Shown one piece after another: positions 16,693-24,955 of a DNA stretch of 64,000 nucleotides. The DNA comes from Billgrantia pellis (GTDB lineage Bacteria > Pseudomonadota > Gammaproteobacteria > Pseudomonadales > Halomonadaceae): contig NZ_VTPY01000008.1 of assembly GCF_008297955.1 (NCBI RefSeq), positions 62,001 through 126,000 of the forward strand, written 5' to 3'. The notes beneath the pieces were generated by a model that saw only the letters and a program-made list of their open reading frames with translations, was not told where the DNA came from and did no database searches. Position 1 is the first letter of the stretch. Each line of letters begins with the position of its first letter. The position numbers were made by a program, and so were the translations under genes.

Positions 16693-17265
16693 TCAACGTG
16701 ATGTTTCGTTCTCGAGCGAACGTACCACCCGACAGGGATTGCCGGCAGCGAATACGCCTGCGGGTATATCCCTGGTCACCACGCTGCCGGCGCCGATGAC
16801 CGAGCGGGCGCCGATGGTGACGCCGGGGCAGAGGATCGCCCCGCCACCGATCCAGACATCATCGTTAATGGTGATGGGTTTGGCGGCTTCCAAGCCGCTG
16901 CGGCGCTGCTCGGCGTCGAGCGGATGGGTGGCGGTATAGATCTGCACGCCAGGGCCGAACATCACGTGGTTGCCGATAGTGACGGCGGCCACATCGAGAA
17001 TCACGCAGCTGAAGTTGAAGAAGACTCGATCACCCAGCGTGATATTGCCACCATAGTCGCAATAGAAAGGGGGCTCGATGAAGGTGCCCTTGCCCATGGC
17101 GCCGAACAGTTCGAGCAACAGCCGCTTGCGCTCCTTCCCCTGGTCGTCGCTGGAGTCGTTGAACGCCTTGGCCAGCAGGCGAGCGCGATGCCGCTCTTCG
17201 GCCAACTGCGGGTCGAGCGGGTTATAGAGCTCTCCGCTCAGCATCTTCTCTTTTTCCGTGCGCAT
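16693..17265 (-). CDS. maa: Maltose O-acetyltransferase-type hexapeptide acetyltransferase
   Basis: This 190-residue left-handed beta-helix enzyme transfers acetyl from acetyl-CoA to sugars (maltose/glucose type). The N-terminal maltose-acetyltransferase segment (TEKEKMLSGELYNPLDPQL), the catalytic-histidine region YTATHPLD and hexapeptide turns (IGARSVIGAGSVVTRDIPAG) are all visible. The end, GVFAAGNPCRVVR, is typical. Repeat copy D sits 37 bases before the ATG. It appears monocistronic. Confidence 0.9.
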   Translation of the reverse strand: MRTEKEKMLSGELYNPLDPQLAEERHRARLLAKAFNDSSDDQGKERKRLLLELFGAMGKGTFIEPPFYCDYGGNITLGDRVFFNFSCVILDVAAVTIGNHVMFGPGVQIYTATHPLDAEQRRSGLEAAKPITINDDVWIGGGAILCPGVTIGARSVIGAGSVVTRDIPAGVFAAGNPCRVVRSLENETSR

Positions 17266-17301
17266 CGTTCCTTCGTTCCTATCGCGGTAGGCAACCCTGC
17301 C

Positions 17302-17329
17302 GCCCCTGCAGCTCGAACTTACTCACTCT
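17302..17329 (-). repeat. 28-bp operator-like repeat, copy D (diverged)
   Basis: This copy matches copy B at about 20 of 28 positions. The CTTACTCACTC half is intact; the AGTCAGC half is changed to AGCTCGA. It lies 37 bases before the maa start. Confidence 0.45.
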
Positions 17330-17398
17330 AGACCAAGCGATGGCACCGTTCCTGCAATCAGGCCGAGTGATTCAGCACGCTACGGAAGCGCCCTGTCA

Positions 17399-18106
17399 TC
17401 ATCCCAACAACCGCCACACCAACGGCAGGAACAGCGAGGTGAATACGCCCGTCAGGCTCATGCCGAGCGAGGCGAAGGCACCGGCGGTGGGGCCGAGTTC
17501 GAAGGCACGCACGATACCAATGGCGTGGCCGTTCACGCCGAGGGCGAAGCCGAGGATGCGCTTGTCGGTGACCTTGAGCAGGCGGGCCAGTAGCGAGACG
17601 AAAATGGTGGTCAGCACACCGGTGATGAGCAGCCCGCCCAACATCAGCGAAAGCGAGCCGCCGATCTGCTCGATGATGCCCATGGCCAAGGGCGCGGTGA
17701 CCGACTTCGGTGCCAGCGAGGCCAGCACGTCAGGTGGCGCCCCCAGCAGCCAGGCGATCAGCACGGCATAGAGCGCGGCCAGCACGGCGGCGAGCGGCAC
17801 GCAACAGAGAATCGGCTTCCATAGTGCGAAGATATGCTGCCGCTGCTGGTAGAGCGGCACCGCCAGGGCGACCGTGGCGGGGCCAAGCAACAAGGTCAGC
17901 CAAGCGACATTGCGTTGATAGTCGGCGAAATCGAAGCGCAGCAGCCACAGGCTGGCCGCCGTGAGCACGGCGCCGAACAGTACCGCCGGGCACCAGCTCG
18001 GCCGGCCCATCCGTTCGAACAGATGGATGCCGCCCAGGTAGGCGGCAAGGGTCAGCGCAACGGCGAGTATCGGCGTGTTCAGTAGGGAGGCGTGCAGCTC
18101 GCTCAT
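17399..18106 (-). CDS. lrgB: LrgB/CidB family membrane protein
   Basis: An inner-membrane protein of 235 residues with seven or more helices. The family signature runs from LAPKSVTAPLAMGIIEQIGG to GFALGVNGHAIGIVRAFELG. LrgB works with LrgA in murein-hydrolase export control or in metabolite (pyruvate/glycolate) transport. The start at 18106 overlaps the lrgA stop by 4 bases, so the two form an operon. Confidence 0.92.
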   Translation of the reverse strand: MSELHASLLNTPILAVALTLAAYLGGIHLFERMGRPSWCPAVLFGAVLTAASLWLLRFDFADYQRNVAWLTLLLGPATVALAVPLYQQRQHIFALWKPILCCVPLAAVLAALYAVLIAWLLGAPPDVLASLAPKSVTAPLAMGIIEQIGGSLSLMLGGLLITGVLTTIFVSLLARLLKVTDKRILGFALGVNGHAIGIVRAFELGPTAGAFASLGMSLTGVFTSLFLPLVWRLLG

Positions 18107-18480
18107 GGCTGGCGCCCCTGCTCATCGGCGTTAACGGCTTCCCGGGGCATGAAGCGCCGCATCAGCCAGAGCGTGGTCAACACGCTGAGGAAAGTGCCTA
18201 TGCCCAAGGCGACCATGATCGCCGTCCAGTGACCGGCGAACTCGTCGATCACGAAGAACACGCCCACCACACCGGGCATGATCAACATGGCGAGCAGGGG
18301 AATCAGTGCCTGGCTCGCCATGGCCACGCTCTCGTTCAGGCGTCGCTTCGCGAGCAGCCAGGCCAGCAGCAACAGCAGCCCCGCCATCGCGTGGGAGATC
18401 GGAAGCGAGAGCAGCTCGACCACGGCATGGCCGAGCAGTTGGAAACCGAGCAGCCACAGGAACCCACGCAACAACTTCAT
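18103..18480 (-). CDS. lrgA: CidA/LrgA family holin-like protein
   Basis: A 125-residue, four-helix membrane protein. It carries LLGHAVVELLSLPISHAMAG and LLAMLIMPGVVGVFF, both typical of LrgA/CidA. A longer frame opens at 18579, but the ATG at 18480 with GGAG 6 bases ahead gives the standard start. It is translationally coupled to lrgB. No LytSR or CidR gene is adjacent, so regulation is unclear; a weak fifth copy of the local repeat lies about 150 bases upstream. Confidence 0.9.
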   Translation of the reverse strand: MKLLRGFLWLLGFQLLGHAVVELLSLPISHAMAGLLLLLAWLLAKRRLNESVAMASQALIPLLAMLIMPGVVGVFFVIDEFAGHWTAIMVALGIGTFLSVLTTLWLMRRFMPREAVNADEQGRQP

Positions 18481-18631
18481 GCCATCTCCATGCAAGCCGG
18501 GAAAGTGTCCGCTTGCGGCTGCACGAAACGAACGGCAGCCGACGAAGCCGAGAACGGGACATCGCGAAAAGATTAACATGCTACCGTTCGCGCGTGGACG
18601 GCCTCGACTCCGCGCCTGCGTTTCCGCCGCC

Positions 18632-18652
18632 CCAGTAAGCGTTCACCCACCC
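18632..18652 (-). repeat. Possible fifth, strongly diverged repeat copy (E)
   Basis: CCAGTAAGCGTTCACCCACCC matches the conserved part of copy A at about 15 of 21 positions. It is in the same orientation, upstream of lrgA. It could be chance. Confidence 0.25.
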
Positions 18653-18719
18653 AAAAAACCCCATGGCCTGGTGCGCTCGGCTCGAGCGGCTGCCCGACGC
18701 ATGGAGGCGGTCACGCCGC

Positions 18720-19535
18720 TCACGGCGTTTCGAGTGGCTCGGCCCGGTAGGCCTCATGCAGCAGTTCGACAAACGCAGCCGCCTGGGGCATCGGCACGCC
18801 GCCGATCCGGCTGGCGGCGATGCCCGGCGTCCAGGAATTCATCACGACGGCTCCCGCCAGGATCGGCAGGTCGGCCGACGTCACGATTCGATCGCGCTGC
18901 GGGATACCCAGGCGATCCAACTGCCGGCGCAGGATGCCCATGGTGGTGCCGTAGAGCTTTTCCGCCTGCGGCCATATCACCGCCTCACCGTCCCAGAAGG
19001 CGAGATTCCATATCGTTCCTTCACTGAACCGGCCCATACGGTCGACGAAGGCCGCATCATCGAAGCCTTGCTCCGCGGCACGGCGAAGAAAGTAGGTCTT
19101 GGCCAACTCGCCGACATGCTTCACTGCGGGCAGCGTTCGCTCATACTCGTACGTCGCGAGCCTCAGCGGGCCCTGCGGTCCAGACGAAGGTGGGCTTGTT
19201 CGTACCAGCACCTCAGGCGTTACCTCGGGGCCGGCCACGGTGAATTCGCCCGCGGGCGAATACACCGTGGCCACCAGGGAAAGATCGTCGGGGCCCGCCG
19301 CGATCGCCGTTCGCAGGTAGCGCCGGATCTCGTCATCGGGCAGTGCCTGGCCAAACATTTCGTGCGACGCCAGGCGAAGCCGCTCCAGATGGAGGTCCAG
19401 CCCACGCACCCTACCCCCGCGCACCTGCATGGCCGTGAAGTGGGCATAGCCGGCGAACGACAGCGGTGAGAGCCGTTCCACCGTCGCTTCCCTTCCGTTG
19501 CACTGCGTGACATGGGCTTCCGGACTTGCGGTCAT
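18720..19535 (-). CDS. Class IV aminotransferase family protein (BCAT/ADC-lyase fold)
   Basis: A 271-residue PLP enzyme of fold type IV. The expected lysine lies in the VKHVGELAKTYFLRR segment, followed by FSEGTIWNLAFWDG, the family's EGTxxN region. Members are branched-chain or D-amino-acid aminotransferases or aminodeoxychorismate lyases, and sequence alone does not decide. The frame opens further upstream, but the ATG at 19535 has CAGGAG 8 bases ahead. It diverges from a LysR regulator with a dyad between them, so it is probably the LysR target. Confidence 0.85.
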   Translation of the reverse strand: MTASPEAHVTQCNGREATVERLSPLSFAGYAHFTAMQVRGGRVRGLDLHLERLRLASHEMFGQALPDDEIRRYLRTAIAAGPDDLSLVATVYSPAGEFTVAGPEVTPEVLVRTSPPSSGPQGPLRLATYEYERTLPAVKHVGELAKTYFLRRAAEQGFDDAAFVDRMGRFSEGTIWNLAFWDGEAVIWPQAEKLYGTTMGILRRQLDRLGIPQRDRIVTSADLPILAGAVVMNSWTPGIAASRIGGVPMPQAAAFVELLHEAYRAEPLETP

Positions 19536-19590
19536 TTCGTTCACTCCTGGGTTCAAGGTTCGGCCCATGGTCTTGCGTTGACGCCTCCTT

Positions 19591-19608
19591 GAGAAACGAG
19601 TATTTCTC
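19591..19608. promoter_or_regulatory. Candidate LysR operator between aminotransferase and lysR
   Basis: GAGAAA and TTTCTC form a dyad with a 6-base centre, midway between the divergent starts at 19535 and 19639, as expected for a LysR site. Confidence 0.45.
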
Positions 19609-19638
19609 GATGCATCCTCAAACTTGGCTTGAAGATCG

Positions 19639-20616
19639 ATGAGCAGTCGACTGTTACCCGGCACCCGTGCACTGAGAACGTTCGAAGCCGCCGGCCGGCA
19701 CTTGAACTTCACCCGTGCGGCCGAAGAGTTGGGATTGACGCCGGCGGCGGTCAGTTACCAGATAAAGGAGATGGAGGAGCAGCTGGACATCACGCTGTTC
19801 ACCCGCACCAGCCGGAGTATGCGGCTCACACCGGCCGGGGCGGTGGTTTTCGAGGCGGCAAGCGAGGCCTTGGAAAGCCTGCGGCACGCCGTCGGCCGCG
19901 CGAGGCGCATGACGCGGGAATCGGGGCCGCTACGTCTGACGCTGGGAGCTCGCTTCGCGACGAATTGGCTGCTGCCCCGGCTTGCCCGGCTACGGGAATC
20001 GGTCCCTTCTCTCGAATTGTCGTTCGACACCACCGATGAAGTGCGCGACTTCGATCTCGACGAAGTGGACGTCGCCATTCGATTCGGCACCGGCCGCTAC
20101 GCGAACACCCGGTCGGATCATCTGTTCGAAACGTCTGTGGTGCCGGTCTGCAGCCCGACGCTGCTCGAAGCCGACCCCGACCTGAAGACACCAGGGGACC
20201 TGCTGCGTCATACGCTCTGCTACGTGGACTGCCGCGTGGGGGGCAAGGCTTGGCCGAACTGGCCGATGTGGATGGCGGCCGCGGGAATCGATGATTTCGA
20301 TGGCAGCCGCTGCGTGGGCTTCTCCGACGTCAGTCATGTCGTGCAAGCGGTGCTCGACGGCGGCGCCGTGGGGCTCGCCGAGCCGGCCATGATCGCCGGC
20401 GAACTCTCCCAAGGTCGGCTGGTTCGGCTATTCGATGTCAGCCTTGAGGTAGCACCGGACTACGCCTATTACTTGGTCTATCCCGAGAGCAGCGCCCAAG
20501 ACCCTCGCATCCAGGCGTTTCGCGAATGGTTGTTCGAGGAGGCGGGTCATATGGCTCCCTACTCGTCCTTCGGCCCGATCCAGACGAAGGGATTGTGCGC
20601 CACCTCCCAGAGATAG
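19639..20616 (+). CDS. LysR-family regulator (GcvA-like)
   Basis: A 325-residue regulator with an N-terminal helix-turn-helix (LNFTRAAEELGLTPAAVSYQ, about residues 22-41) and the substrate-binding domain (VDVAIRFGTGRY, VGLAEPAMI), close to GcvA/AmpR-type proteins. It diverges from the class IV aminotransferase gene. The last 58 bases overlap the convergent VOC gene, and the final 20 residues (after MAPYSSFG) are probably not part of the conserved fold. Confidence 0.9.
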   Translation: MSSRLLPGTRALRTFEAAGRHLNFTRAAEELGLTPAAVSYQIKEMEEQLDITLFTRTSRSMRLTPAGAVVFEAASEALESLRHAVGRARRMTRESGPLRLTLGARFATNWLLPRLARLRESVPSLELSFDTTDEVRDFDLDEVDVAIRFGTGRYANTRSDHLFETSVVPVCSPTLLEADPDLKTPGDLLRHTLCYVDCRVGGKAWPNWPMWMAAAGIDDFDGSRCVGFSDVSHVVQAVLDGGAVGLAEPAMIAGELSQGRLVRLFDVSLEVAPDYAYYLVYPESSAQDPRIQAFREWLFEEAGHMAPYSSFGPIQTKGLCATSQR

Positions 20617-20969
20617 CCGTCCGGGTCGGCGAAATAGCCCGAGTAGCCGCCCCAGAAGACCTTCTGGCCGGGCTTGACCAGCGTGGCGCCGGCGGCCACG
20701 GCCTGTTCCAGCAGCTCGTCGACCTCTTCATCCGAGGCCAGGTTGTGCGCCAGCGCGATGCCGGTGAATCCGCTGCCTTCAGGAGATATACCCGCATCCT
20801 CGGCCAGCGCGTCGCGGCCGTAGAGCGCCAGCCAGGTGCCGTTCAGGGTGAAGAAGGCCACTTCCGGCGGCGACTCCATCCTGGGAAGCCCCAGCCCCTG
20901 CTCATAGAACCGGATCGATGCCTGCAGGTCGCGGACGCCGAGCGTAATCATGCTGATCCTGGGTTTCAT
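20559..20969 (-). CDS. VOC/glyoxalase family protein
   Basis: This 136-residue protein of the vicinal-oxygen-chelate superfamily opens with ISMITLGVRDLQASIRFYEQ and ends with GYFADPDGYLWEVAHNP, the paired beta-alpha-beta signatures. The C-terminal glutamate of the metal site (LWEVAH) is present. The substrate is unknown; glyoxalase-like and bleomycin-resistance-like proteins share this form. Its 3' end overlaps lysR on the other strand. Confidence 0.88.
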   Translation of the reverse strand: MKPRISMITLGVRDLQASIRFYEQGLGLPRMESPPEVAFFTLNGTWLALYGRDALAEDAGISPEGSGFTGIALAHNLASDEEVDELLEQAVAAGATLVKPGQKVFWGGYSGYFADPDGYLWEVAHNPFVWIGPKDE

Positions 20970-21074
20970 GTGTCCCCTCCCCTTGCCGAATGGGATAACC
21001 GGAATCGTCTTGCCGCCTCATCGCTAACCGTAATGCGCCCTGTCGGTTTCCGCCATGCCTGCCCACTCGTTTCG

Positions 21075-22073
21075 TCACGGGCGAGGCGTCGCGTCGGGCA
21101 GGGCCCGCGCGGCGAACATCCAGGCCGGCAACTGGGCCCGTTGCAGCCAGGGCAACCTGGCCAGCAGCGCGATGACCACCAGCGCGAAGCCAAGCCGTGC
21201 CCACAGCAGGCCGGAGAGATCGGCACCCAGTAGCAAGATCAACAAGGTATCCTCGATCAGGCTATGGCAGAGACCGAGGAAGCTTAGCGTAAGCAGGATG
21301 TCCCGCGGGGTCAGGCGGCCGGAATGCGCCTCGCGCAGCAGCAGGCCGGCACCGAAGCTCAAGCCCAGCGTAATGCCGATGACGGTGATGTTCGCTCCCG
21401 CCGGACCGATGCCCAGCAGGCGCAGCAACGGAAACAACAGCTTGTGAATCAGCCGCTCGACCCTGAGCCAGCGCAGCAGTTGAAGAAGTGCCATCAATCC
21501 CAGGATTACCACGAAGATGGTGGCCAGGGTGATAGCCTGGTCCTGCAGCCAGGCCGTCAGCGAGGCGTCCCGCGGCGCCGGTTCCCAGGCGACGCGGTTG
21601 GCGTGCTGCAGCCAGCCCCCCAGCGAGTAGCTCAGGTGCAGCAGCCAGCCCAGCAACCAGGCGCCGCCCACCCGCAGCAGCAGCGTCAGCCACCAGGGCA
21701 CGCCGGCCTTGCGCGCCACCGCCCCTTCCACCGGCAACGAGTGGCCCACTGCCATCAGTGCCCCTAGTACCGTCACCTGGGCCACGCTAAGCGCCGTGTC
21801 CCGCGTGACTTCAAAGAAGATGACCAACCCGGTGTAGATGTTGGTCAGCAGCGTGGCGGCCCACACCATGCTGAGCGGCTCGGGCAGGCCGAGAGGCGAC
21901 ATCAGCGGCGAGAGCCAGTGCCCCAGTTGCTCGGTCATGCCCAGCATCTCGAGCGCCTTTACGATCACCAGCGCCGGCACCATGACTTTGAGCAGGGTCA
22001 GGTAGACCGCCCAGGCTTCGCGCAGCAGTTGCCGAGCCGACCGCAAGCAGAGGGAAATTCTTCGCTGTGACAT
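21075..22073 (-). CDS. Nucleoside-recognition (gate) domain membrane protein
   Basis: A 332-residue membrane protein with two gate-type halves (LLTNIYTGLVIFFEV and the later SFGAGLLLREAHSGRLTPRD), like the spore-maturation SpmA/SpmB and YjiH-type families. The transported substrate is unknown. The frame opens at 22130; I chose the ATG at 22073 (MSQRRISLCLRS) because the family starts near it, but the ribosome site is weak and 22118 is possible. It lies divergent to the remnant of an Lrp-type regulator. Confidence 0.75.
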   Translation of the reverse strand: MSQRRISLCLRSARQLLREAWAVYLTLLKVMVPALVIVKALEMLGMTEQLGHWLSPLMSPLGLPEPLSMVWAATLLTNIYTGLVIFFEVTRDTALSVAQVTVLGALMAVGHSLPVEGAVARKAGVPWWLTLLLRVGGAWLLGWLLHLSYSLGGWLQHANRVAWEPAPRDASLTAWLQDQAITLATIFVVILGLMALLQLLRWLRVERLIHKLLFPLLRLLGIGPAGANITVIGITLGLSFGAGLLLREAHSGRLTPRDILLTLSFLGLCHSLIEDTLLILLLGADLSGLLWARLGFALVVIALLARLPWLQRAQLPAWMFAARALPDATPRP

Positions 22074-22201
22074 GGTACCGGGTTCCGAAAACTGGATGAG
22101 GTAGCTTACTTTACGCATGTGCCGAACCAAGCGATGGCTTTTTCGGGCTCGAGCGAGAAGAATGGGCTTTTTTAAGCGAGGCGGGAGACATTTTCTGCAC
22201 T

Positions 22202-22378
22202 ATGGACAGACTCGACCTGAAAATCCTCGACCAGTTGCAGCAGGATGCCAGCCTGACCAATCAGGCGCTGGCGGAACACGTCGGGCTCTCGCCCTCGGGC
22301 GAAGGCGTACAGAAGTTCCGCACGCTGATTTCGCGAAAACGCAACAAGTTCGAGACCCGGCTACCGCTGGGCGTGTAG
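22202..22378 (+). pseudogene. Lrp/AsnC regulator with internal deletion
   Basis: The 58-residue frame begins exactly like an AsnC/Lrp regulator (MDRLDLKILDQLQQDASLTN, then QALAEHVGLSPS) and then jumps to the family's last residues (GVQKFRTLISRKRNKFETRL). About 90 codons, including the second helix of the DNA-binding motif and the whole RAM ligand domain, are missing, and no frameshift was needed. It cannot bind DNA in the usual way and is best treated as a deletion remnant. An ATG at 22202 is present; expression is unknown. Confidence 0.8.
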
Positions 22379-22417
22379 CGCCAACTCCCTTGGTGCCCCC
22401 GGCTCCTTCCCGGCCGG

Positions 22418-22885
22418 CTAACGCTTCACTGCGATATCGAAATGAAGCACGTCCTCGCGAACGCCGAGTGACGAGTAAAGCGCAATGGCGGGCGCATCGC
22501 CCAGGTCCGCCTGCACGTAGATGACATAAGCGCCCCGCTGCGCCGCAATGACTTTGAGATGCTCGATCAAGGCGGTAGCAATGCCCTCACGCCGGTGCGC
22601 TTCCGCTACCGCCAGGTCGTAGATATAGATCTCGCTGCGCTCCTGCTCGAACTTCACGAGCTCGTAGGCCGCCAGTCCTCCCACCACTTCGTCATCCTTC
22701 AGCGCCGCCAGGGCAATGAAGGTATCGCTGCCGAGCAGGCGCTGCATGTAGTCCTGGCCGGGGCGGGCCTTGGTGTAGGTAGCCACCTCACCGAAGGCTT
22801 CACCCAACATGGACAACAGGTCATCCATCAACACCGTGTCATGGCGCAACAGGCGCTTGATGTCGCACTTGGCTGACGCATCCAT
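22418..22885 (-). CDS. AAC(3)-I family aminoglycoside N-acetyltransferase
   Basis: A 155-residue GNAT acetyltransferase. The run [20 protein letters not shown], then [20 protein letters not shown] and [20 protein letters not shown], follows the AAC(3)-I family closely, including the acetyl-CoA loop [10 protein letters not shown]. These enzymes acetylate gentamicin-type aminoglycosides at position 3. It is not in a cassette: no attC is nearby and GC content matches the surroundings, so it looks like a resident chromosomal gene. Actual resistance is an inference. Confidence 0.82.
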   Translation of the reverse strand: MDASAKCDIKRLLRHDTVLMDDLLSMLGEAFGEVATYTKARPGQDYMQRLLGSDTFIALAALKDDEVVGGLAAYELVKFEQERSEIYIYDLAVAEAHRREGIATALIEHLKVIAAQRGAYVIYVQADLGDAPAIALYSSLGVREDVLHFDIAVKR

Positions 22886-22985
22886 CGCTCACCTTTCGGT
22901 TGGTTGAGATTGAGCTCCGCTTGGTAAGCTTCGTCATGAACGATGCGATCGTCTATGCTCAAGCTTTACCTCTCGCACGGACGCG

Positions 22986-23585
22986 ATGTCGTATATGTCT
23001 CGATTTCATCTGACCTCAGCGAGGGATTGGCTCGATCGCCTGGATCATTCTCGTCATGCCCTCCCCCTGCTGTTTGTGGCCTCGATGCTTGAGACGCTGC
23101 TGATCCCCATCCCCATCGAGATCATCCTCATCCCGTGGATGCTATGCCACCCCTACCGCAAGTGGACGGTTGCCGGGGTCGCGCTCGCCGGCAACTTGAC
23201 GGCTGCCTCGCTGGGCTATGCCTTGGGCGTCTTCGCCATGGACCAATGGGGGCAGCAACTGGTGGGTCTCTTCGGTAGCCAGGAGGCCTTCGATGCGTTC
23301 CGTGAACGGCTGCAGGCGGAAGGGTTCATGGCCGTGGCAACCATCGGTATCGTTCCGATTCCCTTCCAGATCGCCATGCTGGGAGCCGGCGCAAGCGGCT
23401 ACCCTTTTCCCCTCTTCCTGCTGGCGGCGATGCTGGGGAGAGGCATCCGCTACTTCGGCCTGGCGCTGCTCGTCACCCTGGTGGGCGATGCCACCATGCG
23501 CCTGTGGCAACGCCACGCTCGAACCGTGGGCCTGATTGGCGTGGTGCTGTGTGCCATCTGGGTGTGGTATGAGATGACGGCCTGA
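22986..23585 (+). CDS. YqaA/DedA-type VTT-domain membrane protein
   Basis: This 199-residue inner-membrane protein has four to five helices. The VTT core is visible in SMLETLLIPIPIEIILIP, AGNLTAASLGYALG and the re-entrant FMAVATIGIVPIPFQIA. Families of this fold handle phospholipid scrambling or polyprenyl-phosphate recycling; YqaA itself is poorly characterised. It stands as a single gene convergent with lysE. Confidence 0.85.
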   Translation: MSYMSRFHLTSARDWLDRLDHSRHALPLLFVASMLETLLIPIPIEIILIPWMLCHPYRKWTVAGVALAGNLTAASLGYALGVFAMDQWGQQLVGLFGSQEAFDAFRERLQAEGFMAVATIGIVPIPFQIAMLGAGASGYPFPLFLLAAMLGRGIRYFGLALLVTLVGDATMRLWQRHARTVGLIGVVLCAIWVWYEMTA

Positions 23586-23621
23586 CGATTCGCGGAGGCG
23601 GTGATCGGATCCGTGGACGCC

Positions 23622-24242
23622 CTATTCGCGCCGCGCGACAAGTAACCCGGCCCCGGCGTTGGCCAACAGTCCTGCGCATCCGCGATTGAACAGCTGCCGC
23701 ATGGCGGGGCGTGAGAACCACTGCCGCAGGAAAGCCCCCACGTAGGCATATCCGGCAATCGCCACCCACTCAAGCAGCAGGAAGAGCCCACCGAGTACGG
23801 CAAACTGCCATGCGACGGAACCAGCCGGATCGACGAACTGCGGTAGAAACGCGGTGAATATGAGAATGGCCTTGGGGTTGCCCGCTGCCAGCAGGAATTC
23901 CTGACGCGCCAGACCTGACAGGCTGCGCTGTCGCTCTTCTACCGCCAATTCTTCGTCAGAATCGGCATACCAGAGCTGATAGGCCAACCAGAACAGATAG
24001 GCAGCGCCCAGCAGCTTGACGACCAAGAACAGTTTTTCGGAAGCATGAAGTACCGTTGCCAACCCGGATGCCGCCAGCGCAATCATCATTACGAACGCCG
24101 TCAAGCGACCGATACCCGCTAAGCAGGCAACGCTGACACCGTATCGCTTGGCATTGCTCATCGAAAGCAGATTGTTCGGCCCCGGCGCTAAATTCAGCGC
24201 GAAGCAAGCCGGTACGAAAAGCAGTAATGTCGTCAGGTCCAT
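23622..24242 (-). CDS. LysE/RhtB family amino-acid exporter
   Basis: A 206-residue, six-helix exporter. Family hallmarks are LNLAPGPNNLLSMSNAKRYG at the start and GNPKAILIFTAFLPQFV in the centre. The likely cargo is an amino acid or derivative. The ATG at 24242 (MDLTTLLLF) is preferred over the upstream 24272 because it is the usual start. No regulator is adjacent. Confidence 0.9.
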   Translation of the reverse strand: MDLTTLLLFVPACFALNLAPGPNNLLSMSNAKRYGVSVACLAGIGRLTAFVMMIALAASGLATVLHASEKLFLVVKLLGAAYLFWLAYQLWYADSDEELAVEERQRSLSGLARQEFLLAAGNPKAILIFTAFLPQFVDPAGSVAWQFAVLGGLFLLLEWVAIAGYAYVGAFLRQWFSRPAMRQLFNRGCAGLLANAGAGLLVARRE

Positions 24243-24283
24243 GTTGGTATCCTGCTTGGTCGGCGGCACCACCGACGTGCGCG

Positions 24284-24955
24284 TCAGTACATCGAGCCGG
24301 CACGTTGCGCCTGCTGGCGCAGCCGCTCGAATTCCTCGTTGCTCACGGCATTTCGGTCGGCATCGAGTACATGCCCGCCGATGGCGGCAATCGATTGGGT
24401 AATCCGTATCAGGGTGTCGGGGTTGCGCGCAACGCTACGCTTGTTGATGAAATGAATCAGGATGGAAACGCCGTGGACGATGGGCTGGTCGTCGCCCTTG
24501 TGGATGGGCGGCAACATGCCGGGAGGTGACGAATTGGCAATGGTCAGCTTGTACCCGGCAAGCGGGTCGCGAATCTTGTAAACGCCGAGCTTGGTATCAT
24601 AGCGTGCGTTGAACTCCTTGAGCAGCCGGGCGAGACGGCGGTTGGTGTCCAGCCCCGGCCAGTCGAGAATCACGAATAGGCACTGCTTGATCTCGGTGCC
24701 CGAGCTTACCTCGAACCGGTGACGTGGCGTCGTCGTTTCCTCCGCGGCCGTAGGCATCGCTTTTCGCGTCGGTGAAGGGGAGGGTATGGTGGGCCGAGTG
24801 GGTATAGCCGGACTGTTCGGCGTGCGCGCTGTCGGCGTTACCGATGACCCCGGTGTCTCTCGTGCCCGACGGCTGCGCAGAAACGCCACCAGGCATACCA
24901 GCGCTAGCAACAGCGCCACCCCCGCTACGATCAGTACCCCAATGACCGGATCCAT
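24284..24955 (-). CDS. ZipA-like membrane-anchored protein
   Basis: The architecture is that of ZipA: one N-terminal transmembrane helix (residues 4-26), a basic RSRRAR patch, a Pro/Thr/Ser-rich linker (about 35-75) and a C-terminal domain (about 85-215). In that domain YKLTIANSSPPGMLPP and IAAIGGHVLDADRNAVS resemble the ZipA FtsZ-binding fold. It is shorter than E. coli ZipA (223 against 328 residues) and is not beside ligA, the normal zipA neighbour. It could be a paralogue or a divergent relative. I infer a cell-envelope or division role without direct support. Confidence 0.55.
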   Translation of the reverse strand: MDPVIGVLIVAGVALLLALVCLVAFLRSRRARETPGSSVTPTARTPNSPAIPTRPTIPSPSPTRKAMPTAAEETTTPRHRFEVSSGTEIKQCLFVILDWPGLDTNRRLARLLKEFNARYDTKLGVYKIRDPLAGYKLTIANSSPPGMLPPIHKGDDQPIVHGVSILIHFINKRSVARNPDTLIRITQSIAAIGGHVLDADRNAVSNEEFERLRQQAQRAGSMY

